A stretch of DNA of 64,000 bases, taken from Rhinopithecus roxellana (taxonomy: Eukaryota; Chordata; Mammalia; Primates; Cercopithecidae). The stretch lies in assembly GCF_007565055.1 (NCBI RefSeq), contig NC_044551.1, positions 97,308,089-97,372,088 of the forward strand, in the 5' to 3' direction. The notes under the pieces were generated by a model. It saw only the letters and a list, made by a program, of their open reading frames with translations. It ran no database searches and had not been told where the DNA came from. Numbering within the stretch: position 1 is the stretch's first letter; each line of letters opens with the position of its first letter. Position numbers and translations under genes: made by a program. Below, in pieces: positions 35,691-45,432 of the stretch.

Positions 35691-37830
35691 TGGGATGTTA
35701 TCGCACCTCTACCAACTGGGGTGGTTGATAAACCCTGACAAAATTCAGTCCTGCTTGCCAAGTTGTTTCTTAGAACAATGTGGATAAATTCAAAATGCTT
35801 AGTTCCTCTGGGAGTCAAAGAAAAACTGCTGTATCTTCAATGTCCCCAGCACCTAAAAGGAGGTCCAACACCTTATTTGATTCTTTAGGTATTGGACCAC
35901 ATGTGACTCACTTGGGCATTCAGCTTTCTCATTTATATCAGCTGCCCATAAATTAGCATGCTTTGAGTGGGAGCCAAACCAACCAATTGTAGAGAAAGTT
36001 ATCCAGCAAGCTGTGGCATGCTCTTTTTACCTTTGGGATCCCATAACTCAATGATCCCTTTGAACTGTAAGTCTGTGTGACTGATGACTTTAACATCTGG
36101 CAAAGGAAAACAGCTTCCCTACAGGCACCTCTTGAAATTATGGATTCATTTCCTACCTGACACAGCTACCATACAGCCCTCTAAGAGTACTTATTAGCTA
36201 ACTATGGGTGTCTTGTTAAAACCAAACTTCTGACCCATGGAAACCTTGTGACCCTCAAGCCTGATGCTCCCATTTGAGGATGGTTAACTTGGATTTCATG
36301 AGTAACCAGGTGGGAATGGCCCAACAAATATCACTTGTCAAATGGAAATGGAATGTTCAAGAACATAGTTGGCCTGACCCAGTGGCATCTGACTTCAAGT
36401 AGGGCAGAATCTCAAAACTTGCAGTTATTGACAGACAACAAATGAACATGCCATCTACTCTGAATGGAGACATTATCTTCATCTTCCAAGGTTGTTTATA
36501 CATAAACATCACTGAAAAATAGTCAAAACCAAAAGCCATCAGCAACTATGCTCACAAGGCACCTAGAAATGCAAGCAACCCATACATAATTGCCGTCCAA
36601 AACAATGTGCTGGCACTGGATAAACGTGGATGGCTACATTTCACTTGAAGGACAGTGAAGGAAAATCCTCCTGGTGAGCAGAACTTTGAACAGTATACAT
36701 GATGGTTTATCTTCCTTAGAAGGAAAAAACAGAGATTCAGATATATGTTGATTCATGGGTAGTGGCTAAGAGTTTGACTGATGGTTAGGGACTTGGAAGG
36801 AAGATGATTAGGAAAATGGTGTAAGACGGTCTTGGGAGGAGCTATTTGGATAAACTTTTCAGAATGGACACATAATGAAGACATTTGTGTTCCATGTGAG
36901 TGCTCAACAAGGAGCAGAGTAAGATCTGAACAATCAGATAGATAAGATGATTTGTTCTGTAGACATCAAGCATCTTTCCCTGGTGTCGTATTCCATTTTG
37001 TGCTGCTGTAACAGAATACTAGAGAAACAGAATACCAGAGACTGGGTAATTTGTAATGAGCCAAAATTTACTTGGCTCATGGTTCTGGAGGCTGGAAAGT
37101 CCAAGATCAAATCACCGGCATCTGGTGAAGAACTTCTTGCTGCATTATAACAAGGTGGAAGATGTTACATGGGGAGAGACAGAGGAAAGTGGGCCAGATT
37201 CATCCTTTTATAAGGAACCTGTCCTGTGATAATAAGCCCATTCCTGAGATAACAACGTTAATTCATTCATAAGGGCAGGACCCTCATGACCTGATCACTT
37301 CTTGAAGGGCCCACTTCTTAATAATGTTGCATTGGAGATTAAGTTTCCAACACATAAACTTTTGGGGGCATATCCAATCCATAGAACCTGAGCTTCTCTG
37401 TCTTGGCCCAGTGGATGCATAGACAATGTGTCCATGATAGCGGGGACAAAAGTTATGTATGGGATCAAACAGATTTATTTCCAGGGCTGATATCCCTCTG
37501 GCACCTACTGAGTGCACCATTTCCCAACCACAGATAAGACACTAAGATATTGGTGGCACTACTCCCACAGGGTCATCAGTTAGACATCCTAATGGCAGGT
37601 CGATTCTATTGGATTGCTTCCATCATTAAAAGGACAGCACATAGTTCTCACCAGAATAGAGATTTTTATCTTCCCTGCCTGCAAAGCTTTTGTCCAAACC
37701 ATTATCTATAGGCTCATAGAAGCTTTATTCATCATGATAATATTCTACAACATTGAATATGATCAAGAAACTCATTTCACAACAAATGAAAGGTGGCAAT
37801 AAGCTCATGCACATGAAATTTCTACCATGG
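35691..37830 (+). pseudogene. ERVL pol remnant, RT thumb to integrase, split by a MaLR LTR
   Basis: Sense. 35720-35990 matches the RT thumb region ('aaaattcagtcctgcttgcc', 'taaaaggaggtccaacacc'); 36600-36960 matches RNase H ('gaaggaaaatcctcctggtgagcagaactttgaacagt' and 'tatgttgattcatgggtagtggc', read in pieces). After the LTR the integrase region continues (37390-37830, for example 'ttattcatcatgataatatt'). Because the RT thumb also occurs at 34030-34290, there are two overlapping ERVL pol copies in tandem, same strand. Frameshifts and stops throughout. Confidence 0.6.
36984..37386 (-). mobile_element. MaLR LTR (MLT1A/MST-like), antisense, nested in ERVL
   Basis: A full LTR in antisense: 'attttgtgctgctgtaacagaatac...gactgggtaatttg', 'ctggtgaagaacttcttgctgc', 'cattcataagggcaggaccctcatgacctgatcac', ending '...catagaa'. 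Flanks CCTGG (36979-36983) and CCTGA (37387-37391) look like a 5-bp TSD with one change. ERVL pol continues on both sides, so the LTR is the younger insertion. Confidence 0.8.
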
Positions 37831-37854
37831 TGCACACATTTTCATTTATCCATT

Positions 37855-37960
37855 GGCTGTTCATATACATGCTCTTGTAAAGTGTTTTTTGAAGTCTTTT
37901 GCTCACTTTTTAATAGTGTTGATCATTTTTATTATTGATTTATAGGAATTTTTATATAGT
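37855..37960 (-). mobile_element. Short L1M ORF2 fragment, antisense
   Basis: 'gtgttttttgaagtcttttgctcactttttaatagtg', 'ttattgatttataggaatttttatata' follows the antisense ORF2 pattern seen in the other L1 copies here. Confidence 0.55.
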
Positions 37961-38089
37961 ATGAATGCATTTTAAAATAATTACTATAATAGCATCTGCA
38001 ATGATAATCTACTCCCAAAAGAGATTAAATTAGAAATTTACCCATTTGAATCTGAGACTGAAACTATATGTATATTTTATATGAGTTGG

Positions 38090-38544
38090 TGTATTAGTCC
38101 ATTCTCACATTTCTATAAAAAATAGCTGAGACTAGATAATTTATAAAGAAAAGAGGTTTAATTGGCTCAGGGTTCTGCAAGCTGTACAGGAAGCATGACA
38201 TCATCAGCTTTTGGGGAGGCCTCAGGGAGCTTTTTCTCATGGCAGAAGGCAAAGCAGGAGGTAGCACCTCACATGGCCAGAGCAGGAGGAAGACAGAGAG
38301 GGAGGAGAGATGCTACATACCTGTATTTATTTAATTACTTTTAAACTTTTATTTTAGGTTAGGGGGTACATCTGAAGGTTTGTTAAACAGCTAGATCTCA
38401 CTAGAACTCACCCACTATCGTGACAGTCCCAAGGAGGAAATCCATCTTCATAATCCAATCACCTCCCAACAGGCCCTACCTCCAACAATGGGGATTACAA
38501 TGCGGCATGAGATTTGGGTGGGGACACAGAGCCAAAACATATCA
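38090..38544 (-). mobile_element. THE1/MST-type MaLR solo LTR, antisense, perfect 5-bp TSD
   Basis: Complete LTR from 'tgtattagtccattctcac' to 'ggggacacagagccaaaacatatca'. Perfect flanking duplication GTTGG (38085-38089 and 38545-38549). A roughly 64-bp L1 piece interrupts it at 38322-38385. Expected LTR sequence resumes on the far side at 'aacagctagatctcactagaactcac'. The internal region is absent: solo LTR by recombination. Confidence 0.9.
38322..38385 (-). mobile_element. Tiny L1 3'-end insertion inside the LTR
   Basis: The 64 bp 'tgtatttatttaattac...attttaggttagggggtaca...gaaggtttgtta' is the antisense terminus of an older L1 (poly(A)-side end plus the last bases of the 3' UTR). It replaces nothing obvious in the LTR. 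TSD not resolvable in the TTAAAC-rich flanks. Confidence 0.7.
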
Positions 38545-38549
38545 GTTGG

Positions 38550-39055
38550 TTATATCAATAAAGTCCAAAAGGGTTTTCCTCTGGTGAAATGTGCAGTGGA
38601 GAGGCTAGAGGAGGCGATTTGCTTGGTAAGGACAGAACCCAGAAAGTATGTCTCAACCCTGTACTCTCACAGAGACGGGGAGGAACAGATTAACTTCCTG
38701 GCTTTCATCTCAGCTTTCCCCAACCTCCAAAATGCTAAAACATCTTATTGCATGTCTGAAGGCACTGAACTGGAACTTAGTTATCAATCATTTGGGATTT
38801 TAAAAGAAGACAAATTCAAATGCTTGTTTTCTTACTTGTCTTTAAAAACCTGAATTGGCAACTCAGAATCCAATGGCAGAATTTTGCATAAGATTTTTCT
38901 TTCTTTAATTGTTTAGAAGACAAAATAACAAAGGTAGTTGAGAGCAAATGTCTGTCTCCATTGTTCTTTTACTTGTATACAGTTTTCATAAGCTTTGGAG
39001 ACTAATGATAGAATTGAGAAAAGGGTGAGAAAACTGGGATAGATGGCAAAAATGC
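38550..39055. other. Unassigned sequence
   Basis: No convincing gene. The frame at 38488-38853 (121 codons) begins inside the LTR and has no recognisable domain. Confidence 0.4.
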
Positions 39056-39485
39056 CCACTTATTTCATAGCTTCTTCCAACAAGAGGTGGAGTGTATTTC
39101 CCTTGCCTTTAAATCTGAGTCAAAATGATGACTTCCTTTGACCAATTAAATGTAGCAGAAGTGAAATCATACAAGTTCCAATCCAAGGCTTCATGAGGCC
39201 TTGAGTGTCCTCTTTTGGAATTCTGAGGCCACTATAGGAAAAAGCTTGGGCTAGTCCACCAGATGATGAAAGGCACACTGCCCAGTGATGCCTCTCACTC
39301 TGAACCACCAATGTCAGTAGCCAGACATCCAGCAAAGCCATCCTAGATCATCCTGCAGTGATCAGCGAAGCCAGCCCACATCAGAAGGATCACTCAGCTG
39401 ATCCATGGAGTCATGGACAAATCAATGTTGTTTTAAGCTGTTATGTGATGAGGTGGTTTATGATGCTAGAAAAGCTAACTGACAC
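39056..39485 (+). mobile_element. MLT1-like LTR
   Basis: 'tttgaccaattaaatgtagcagaagtgaaatcat', 'gaggccttgagtgtcctcttttgga', 'gccagacatccagcaaagcca', 'atggacaaatcaatgttgttttaagctg', closing 'ggtttatgatgctagaaaagctaact' follow the whole-length MLT1 order. Confidence 0.6.
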
Positions 39486-39913
39486 AGGGCCCTTTTTTTA
39501 GCAAACTTGGTGAATTGTAGAAGTCCGGAACTACCTGACAACTGCAGACACACAAACATTGCAGTCATTCTGCAAATACGGAAGGCAGATAACCAGGCTT
39601 TTATACTCTAAGATTTTATTAAAAATATATCCTGAAGTGGCCCATCTGCTTTAGAAAAGGTTATGGTAGACTTTTTGGTGTGAATTTCAAGAACTATCAA
39701 ACAGTAAAATGGCATATTTTAAAACTGAAGAAGACAAAATAGCCTATGTCTGCTCAAGTAAATAATACCAACATTATAGAAGCATTATAGAAATTTCCTT
39801 TGTTGATTGTGTCATAGCAATATTTAACTGAATGCTTAAATGTTTAACTTAATACTTAAAGATACATTGTAAATAGTCACTTGCACAAGGCAAGAAAAGG
39901 TTGAACCAGGAAA
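39486..39913. other. Unassigned sequence
   Basis: No gene or repeat recognised. Confidence 0.4.
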
Positions 39914-40038
39914 GCCTGTAGTCTCAGCTACTCGGGAGGCTGAGGCAGGAGAACAGCGTGAACCCGGGAGGTGGAGCTTGTAGTGAGTGAGATCGCACCA
40001 CTGCACTCCAGCCTGGGTGACAGAGTAAGACTCCATCT

Positions 40039-40070
<32 letters not shown>
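39914..40070 (+). mobile_element. 5'-truncated Alu (right monomer only)
   Basis: Begins at 'gcctgtagtctcagctactcgg' (mid-Alu) and runs to a long uninterrupted A-tail of about 31 nt (40040-40070). The tail has seeded the adjacent AT/AC microsatellite. Confidence 0.92.
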
Positions 40071-40115
<45 letters not shown>

Positions 40116-40140
40116 GACACATACATATATACACATATGT
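40071..40140 (+). repeat. (AT)n(AC)n microsatellite grown from an Alu tail
   Basis: About 29 nt of AT alternation followed by an AC run and an ACAT-rich end. Frames 39836-40126 and 39928-40143 (minus) that show IYIYIYIF stretches are its shadows. Confidence 0.93.
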
Positions 40141-40173
40141 CATTTAAAATGGTAGTTTTATTTCTTTTTCTCT

Positions 40174-40465
40174 TTTCTTTTATTTATTTTTTGAGATGGA
40201 GTCTTGCTCTGTCACCCAGGCTACAGTGCAGTGGCGCCATCTTGGCTCACTGCAACCTCCGCCTCCCATTTCAAGTGATTCTCCTGCCTCAGCCTCCTGA
40301 GTAACTGGGATTACCGGCATCCGCCATCAAACCCAGCTAATTTTTGTATTTTTAGTAGAGACGGCGTTTCACCAGGTTGGCCAAACTCCTGGTCTCAAAC
40401 TCCTGACCTCGGGTGATCAGCCCACCTTGGCCTCCCAAAGTGCTGGTACTACACCGCTCCCAGCC
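40174..40465 (-). mobile_element. Alu, antisense, inverted partner of the Alu at 39914
   Basis: A complete reverse-complement Alu from 'ttttatttattttttgagatggagtc' to 'accgctcccagcc'. A few bases near the 5' end of the Alu are lost ('ggtactacaccgctcc'). Confidence 0.93.
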
Positions 40466-40599
40466 AGTAGTTTTATTTTGATTATCTTTGTATTTCCAGT
40501 AGGAAGAAGATTTTTTAAAGTGGAATTTTTTTCCTTATATTTTGAGACATTGGAAACAGCTTCCTTAAAGGAAATCAAAATATCTAGAGTCCAAAGGCA

Positions 40600-40790
40600 A
40601 CTTTTGTTTGAGTGCTGGTTTGCCCACTTATTTTGTGAGCTTGAACTAGTTCCTTTTAATTTCTTCACCTGTATATTGAGGTTCATGATATCTATTTAAC
40701 AGAATTAGGTGAGGATTCAACACAATAACGTTCATTAAAGGAGATGACACATTGTAAATGCTTAACCAGTATTTACTACTACCCTGCAAT
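40600..40790 (-). mobile_element. MIR fossil
   Basis: 'gtgagcttgaactagttcctttta', 'atttcttcacctgtatattgagg', 'aattaggtgaggattcaacac', 'aatgcttaaccagtatttac' follow the MIR order in sequence. Confidence 0.7.
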
Positions 40791-41095
40791 TTTATAATTC
40801 TTAAATCTTGTTTTTGAGTATGTCTGGACCAAGAAAAAATTGATGGATAAATATCAGAGCATCATTAAATTGATGATCACAAATTAAAGAAGCAAAGCAC
40901 CTGAGTTCACATTTCTTTATATTATTTTTGTCACTAATACTATTCCATTATAATAACCAAAATGTGACACTTTTGCAAAATTCTTTTTTCCACAGTAATA
41001 ATTATGTGTTTTTATTACTGTTCTTTAGATATAGTGCCATTACATGGCACTCTATATTTATGAAGGGGCTGTAATATCCTATGTGTTCCTTGACT
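40791..41095. other. Unassigned sequence
   Basis: No gene or repeat recognised. Confidence 0.35.
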
Positions 41096-41240
41096 GTGTC
41101 TTCAGCACTTAGATATATGTAGGCCAGATCTTATTACTCCATATTCTTAAGCAGGAAAGTGAGAAGCTGTTAAATTAAATGACCTACCCAAGGTCACGTG
41201 ATGATAGAAGAGTCTCAGTGCTCTGCTTGATCCCTTGCTA
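41096..41240 (+). mobile_element. MIR fossil
   Basis: 'aagcaggaaagtgagaagctg', 'ttaaatgacctacccaaggtcacg', 'tctcagtgctctgcttg' follow the MIR core and 3' end. Confidence 0.55.
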
Positions 41241-42029
41241 TTGGTACAATATAGGCTGATACAGGTTCACACTTGTGAATATGAGTGCCGTGTTTTGTTA
41301 GCCATTTTAATCTGCTTTTAACTGGCACTTTTCTGCTTATTCTGGAACTTGTTTTATTAAGGCTTCTTTAGACATAACCCAAAGATGACAGGTTTGGAGT
41401 TTGAACTCAAAATGGAAACACTGGGTGTGTAAAATTTATTTACTGTTAGCAAACCACAGCTTCCTGTTATTTGGCTTTCTTTAAAATGGCTTTTTTTTTT
41501 TTTTTAACATAAGTAATTTTAAACACTCTTGGACAATTGATAATTTCTTGTATATTAGATAACTATGAAATAAACCAATTTTTAATGATCGAAGTGTAAA
41601 TAAATCAAATACATATGGATACAATTTTCTTTAAAACACACATGGGTTTAAAAACAAAATAAAATTGCTCAGGGCCAAATACATCTGGAATTTTATTGAG
41701 CCCAAAACATTTGAAAAGTAGATTGTGACCTTCAACAGACTGTCACCGTGGCTCAATCCTAAACTTTTTTTTTTGTTTTTTAATGTACCTGGTGGAACCT
41801 AGATCGAGAGTAAGTTGCTCTCAAGGTAAGGTCAAGTGTACTGAAATGATGACTTCTCACCCTAAATGCCCTTTGGACAGACCCACTCCAGCACCTGAAA
41901 TTTCACCATCATAAGCACTTTTTTTTTTTTTCTGAAGAGATTTATCACCTGGAAAAAACAGATCCCTGCTAAAAAAGCGAATAATATCAGGAAAAAATAA
42001 TAAAGCAGTTAATATTTAAGTAGCCCTTT
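41241..42029. other. Unassigned sequence with several T-runs
   Basis: No gene. T-runs at about 41491-41505, 41766-41774 and 41920-41932 may be decayed retroposon tails, but no body is recognisable. Confidence 0.35.
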
Positions 42030-42200
42030 ATAATTAACAAATCCTTCACTACACAACTGCTTGAATGCTACTTTTACATGTAGCTTATAAGACATATTCA
42101 AGTACTGCATGTGAGGCTTGGAAAGGAAAGTGATTTGCCCACGATGTTAGGGCTCAAGCCAGGATAAGAACCGAAGACTTCTATAACTGGGATTTCACTA
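42030..42200 (+). mobile_element. Probable MIR fossil
   Basis: 'gaggcttggaaaggaaagtgatttgcccacg' followed by 'gctcaagccaggataagaaccgaag' resembles the MIR core and 3' order. Confidence 0.5.
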
Positions 42201-42319
42201 TGTCACACTTTCTCTTAGATAGCATGCCTTTGTTTGCCCTTGCCAACCCATTGGTTGGCTTAGCTTCTCAGCCTATTAGCTGCCACCTGGAAACACTTAC
42301 CACAATAAAGATCTTTAAA

Positions 42320-42990
42320 AATGAGACGTGCAAAAAACAACAGATGCTGGTAAGGCTGGGGAGAAAAGGGAATGCTTATGCACTATTGGTGGGAGTGTAA
42401 ATTAACCCAGCCACTATGGAAAGCAATCTGTAGCTTTCTCAAAGAACTTAAAACAGAGCTATCATTTTACCCAGTAATCCCACTAATGGGTATATATCCA
42501 AAGACAATAAATCATTCTACCAAAAGACACATGCACTTACTTACATGCTCATTGCAGCACTACTCACAATAGCAAAGACATGAAATCAACCTGGGTGCCC
42601 ATCAACAATAGATTGAATAAAGAAGATGTGGTACATATACACTATGGAATACTACATAGCCATAAAAAGAATAAAATTGTGTCCTTTGCAGCAGTATGGA
42701 TAGAGTTGGAGGCCATACTCATAAGTAAATTAATGCAGAAACGAAAAACCAAATACTGCATGTTCTCACTTATAAATGCAGGCTAAGCATTGAGCACATA
42801 CGGAAATAAATATGGGAATAATAGACACTGGGGACTACTAGAGGGTGGAGGAAGAAGGGGGTTAAAAAATTACCTATCAGATACTATGCTCACTACCAGG
42901 GTGACAAGATCCATACTCCAAATCGCAGCATCGCATATTATTCCCATGTAACAAATTTGCACATACATCTAAAATACAAGTTGAGTTTTT
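42320..42990 (+). mobile_element. 5'-truncated LINE-1 3' end, sense
   Basis: ORF2 C-terminus from the 'acaacagatgctgg' block, with the native end near 42786, then the 3' UTR to an A/T-rich end near 42990. Two surviving frames (42372-42572 with ...IPLMGIYPKT; 42580-42786 with NRLNKEDVVHIHYGILHSHKK...FSLINAG) are separated by a frameshift. Divergence fits L1PB/L1MA. Confidence 0.85.
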
Positions 42991-43210
42991 TAAAAAGGGG
43001 GGAATTATGTGGAAAGAAAAGGATTCAAATACAATATCAATATTTTTTAAATGGGTGGCAGAAAGAAATGTTCAAATAAAAAAGTGGGCAGTGTGTGCAA
43101 GACTGGGGTGGGGTGGAAGAATGGGTGTTTTTTTGAGATGTAGAGTTTGAAGTCTTTTAGGATGTCCGAAAATGTCCCTTGGGTAGTTGGAAATAGGAAG
43201 TTGGGAGTAC

Positions 43211-43283
43211 AGGCCAGTGGCACAATGGATAACACATCTGACTATGGATTAGAGGATTCCAGGAAATAGAAAGTTGGCTTTGG
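43211..43283 (+). pseudogene. tRNA-Arg(ACG)-like pseudogene
   Basis: The 73-nt segment aligns without gaps to the tRNA-Arg-ACG pattern over its first 53 bases: acceptor 'aggccag', D-arm and A box 'tggcacaatgg' (matches the pol III A-box form), anticodon arm 'ctgactatggattag', variable loop and T-stem start 'gattccagg'. The anticodon position (43244-43246) reads ATG where ACG is expected. The first-half differences are mostly CG to CA or TG, that is, CpG deamination. The T-loop/B-box is destroyed ('aaatagaaa' instead of the TTCGANTC form), so it is not functional. The tRNA comparison is from memory. Confidence 0.75.
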
Positions 43284-43970
43284 GGTGAGAGGATTATTAG
43301 GGTCACACGTCTGCCTGGAAGACAAGAGGTGAAATAGTGCCTCAAGACAATACTCTGAGATAAAGGCAAGGAAAACAAACTTCATATGCATAGACACTTC
43401 CTGCATCTCCTCTATCCTGTTTGTGTCTTGTTTTACTGCTCTTGCAAGTTTGAAACTCACAGAGAAATTGTTTTGCAAGAGTTGCCCTCCTCTGGGCATA
43501 AATGACTATACTTAAAGCATAAAATTACCGTAATTTGTGTGCCACCTACTTTCTGATAGCTCTGACTGATATATGTTTATATTGTTTAAGGGAAATAACT
43601 TCATATTTGTTGTAGATAGCTGGTATTCTATTTCTTAAGCCGTGAAGGATACTTTAGTCTCTAGAAAGTGTAATCCCTGTGCTACCTCCTGCCTTATACA
43701 TAGGATAAAATACTTAAAGTCACAAATAAGAAGAGTTACTGTTTTCCCATCAGTAAGCAAGCTGATTCGCAGCAACATATATACATATAGGTATGCTGGC
43801 CGGATTCAGGTCTTATAATACAATTATTTAATAAAACCACATGTTGGGTTATTTTAAATTCACAGGACAGAGACATCCTCAAACATCATGTATGGGATTG
43901 GGATAATGGGCTAGTTATTCTAAGGATACATAGATTAATTAATACAAACATATTTATTAGAGGGTATTTT
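43284..43970. other. Unassigned sequence
   Basis: No gene. The minus-strand frames at 43047-43499 have no known domain, and one partly overlaps the tRNA-like segment. Confidence 0.4.
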
Positions 43971-43974
43971 AGAT

Positions 43975-44425
43975 TTAACTGTGCCACCTCTCCCCCCCGC
44001 CCCCCACACAAAAAAGTATGTTGCAGCATCAATCCCCAGTGCATCAGAATGGGACCTTCTTTGGAAGTAGAGTCTTTCAGAGTTAAGCAAATAAAAATGA
44101 GGTCATTAGGGTGAGCCCTGACTTAGTATGGGTTAAATATTGATATTGTGTAAGAATCCAAGGTCCTTATAAAAAGGATATGCACAGAGAAAGATGATGT
44201 GAAGATGCAGAGGGAGAAAACAGCTCTGTGACCAGAGTGATGCAGCTACAGGCCAAGGAATACCAGGGACTGCCTGCAAATACCAGAAGCTGGAAGTGGC
44301 AAGGAAGGATGCTCCCCTAGAGTTGTTAGAGAGAGCATGGCTCTGCTGAAGCCTTGGTTTCAAGCTTCAAGCCTCCAGAATCATAGGTCAGTAAATTTCT
44401 GTTCTTTTTCAGGCCACCCCTGCAT
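43975..44425 (+). mobile_element. ERVL-MaLR-type LTR, sense
   Basis: 'aatccccagtgcatcagaatgggacc', 'atgaggtcattagggtgagcc', 'aggtccttataaaaaggatatgcac', 'ctacaggccaaggaataccag', 'ctccagaatcataggtcagtaaatttctgtt' follow a familiar LTR pattern with a poly(A)-region-like end. The exact family is not resolved. A C-run (about 43990-44007) lies at its start. Confidence 0.6.
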
Positions 44426-45096
44426 TCTTAAGAAACTAATGCAGAGAGACACTGTGTTTCTGGGGCAAGGTGAGATGAAAGAGAAGAGCAGATGAATCTG
44501 GAAAGATGGGTATTGTAAAATAGAAAGGCAGTAATGGAGACGAGCTCTGGCAGCAACTGAAGGTCCAGTCCTGCCTACCAGAAACAAGTGAGGCCGGTGG
44601 GTTCTTGATAGGCCTCAGAAGCAGGAGTTCAAAGATCTTTAGTGAGTTCTCAGCATTCGTGTGAGTGTTACTTCTATTTCCCACCTCTGCCCGCCTTCAG
44701 TGGCCCACTGGCTCCCCTGCCTTGTGCTCTACATCTTTCTCTTTCTTCTCCCTCAAAGTTCCACTTCCTCTTAGATTTTTCTTCTTTCTCACTGAAGATT
44801 GTATCTGGTCCTTACTGATCACCCCTTTAACTCATTGCTTCTCTATGTATCTTTTAAGCCTCTGTTCCTATTCATAATTTCCTGTGTTTCTCTTTATTTT
44901 GCAACTATTTTGCAAGAGTGACATAATGATTGGACTAGCATCCCTCTTTAGCTAGGTTTTTTTTTTTTTTCTGTAGTCCTTGAAAAATGGATACCATCAA
45001 TATATAGCATTATAGTATATACTAAACACCTGTGAAGCTTCTATTCAAACTGGGCTGAGCCATGTATTAAGCACAAGGATCTCCTTCCTCCAAATT
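44426..45096. other. Unassigned sequence
   Basis: No gene. Frames at 44381-44684 (minus) and 44665-44877 (plus) have no recognised domain. Confidence 0.4.
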
Positions 45097-45108
45097 AAAG
45101 GCAGGTCA

Positions 45109-45394
45109 GGCCGGGCGCGGTGGCTCACGCCTGTAATCCCAGCACTTTGGGAGGCTGAGGCGGGCGGATCACAGGGTCAGGAGATCGAGACCATGGTGAA
45201 ACCACGTCTCTACTAAAAATACAAAAAAAAAAAAAAAAAAAAAAATTAGCCGGGCGCGGTGGCGGGTGCCTGTAGTCCCAGCTACTCAGGAGGCTGAGGC
45301 AGGAGAATGGCGTGAACCTGGGAGGCGGAGCTTGCAGTGAGCCGAGACCACGCCACTGCACTCCAGCCTGGGAGACAGAGCGAGACTCCGTCTC

Positions 45395-45420
<26 letters not shown>
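45109..45420 (+). mobile_element. AluYd-type young Alu with perfect TSD
   Basis: Full-length AluY with 'gagatcgagaccat' joined directly to 'ggtgaaacc'. The 12 bases cctggctaacac, Alu positions about 87-98, are missing, which is the AluYd diagnostic deletion. Target-site duplication AAAGGCAGGTCA at 45097-45108 and 45421-45432 is 12 of 12 identical, at a TT/AAAG site. Both the central A-linker and the 3' tail are long, almost pure A-runs, as in young copies. CpG sites are well preserved in the right arm. The minus frame at 45125-45442 is an Alu shadow. Confidence 0.92.
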
Positions 45421-45427
<7 letters not shown>

Positions 45428-45432
45428 GGTCA

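Noticed and set aside
38488..38853. 121-codon plus frame as a host gene
   Set aside because: Starts within a THE1-type LTR and has no recognisable domain. Insufficient support.
43211..43283. Functional tRNA gene
   Set aside because: B box and T-arm destroyed, anticodon altered, no TTTT terminator directly downstream.
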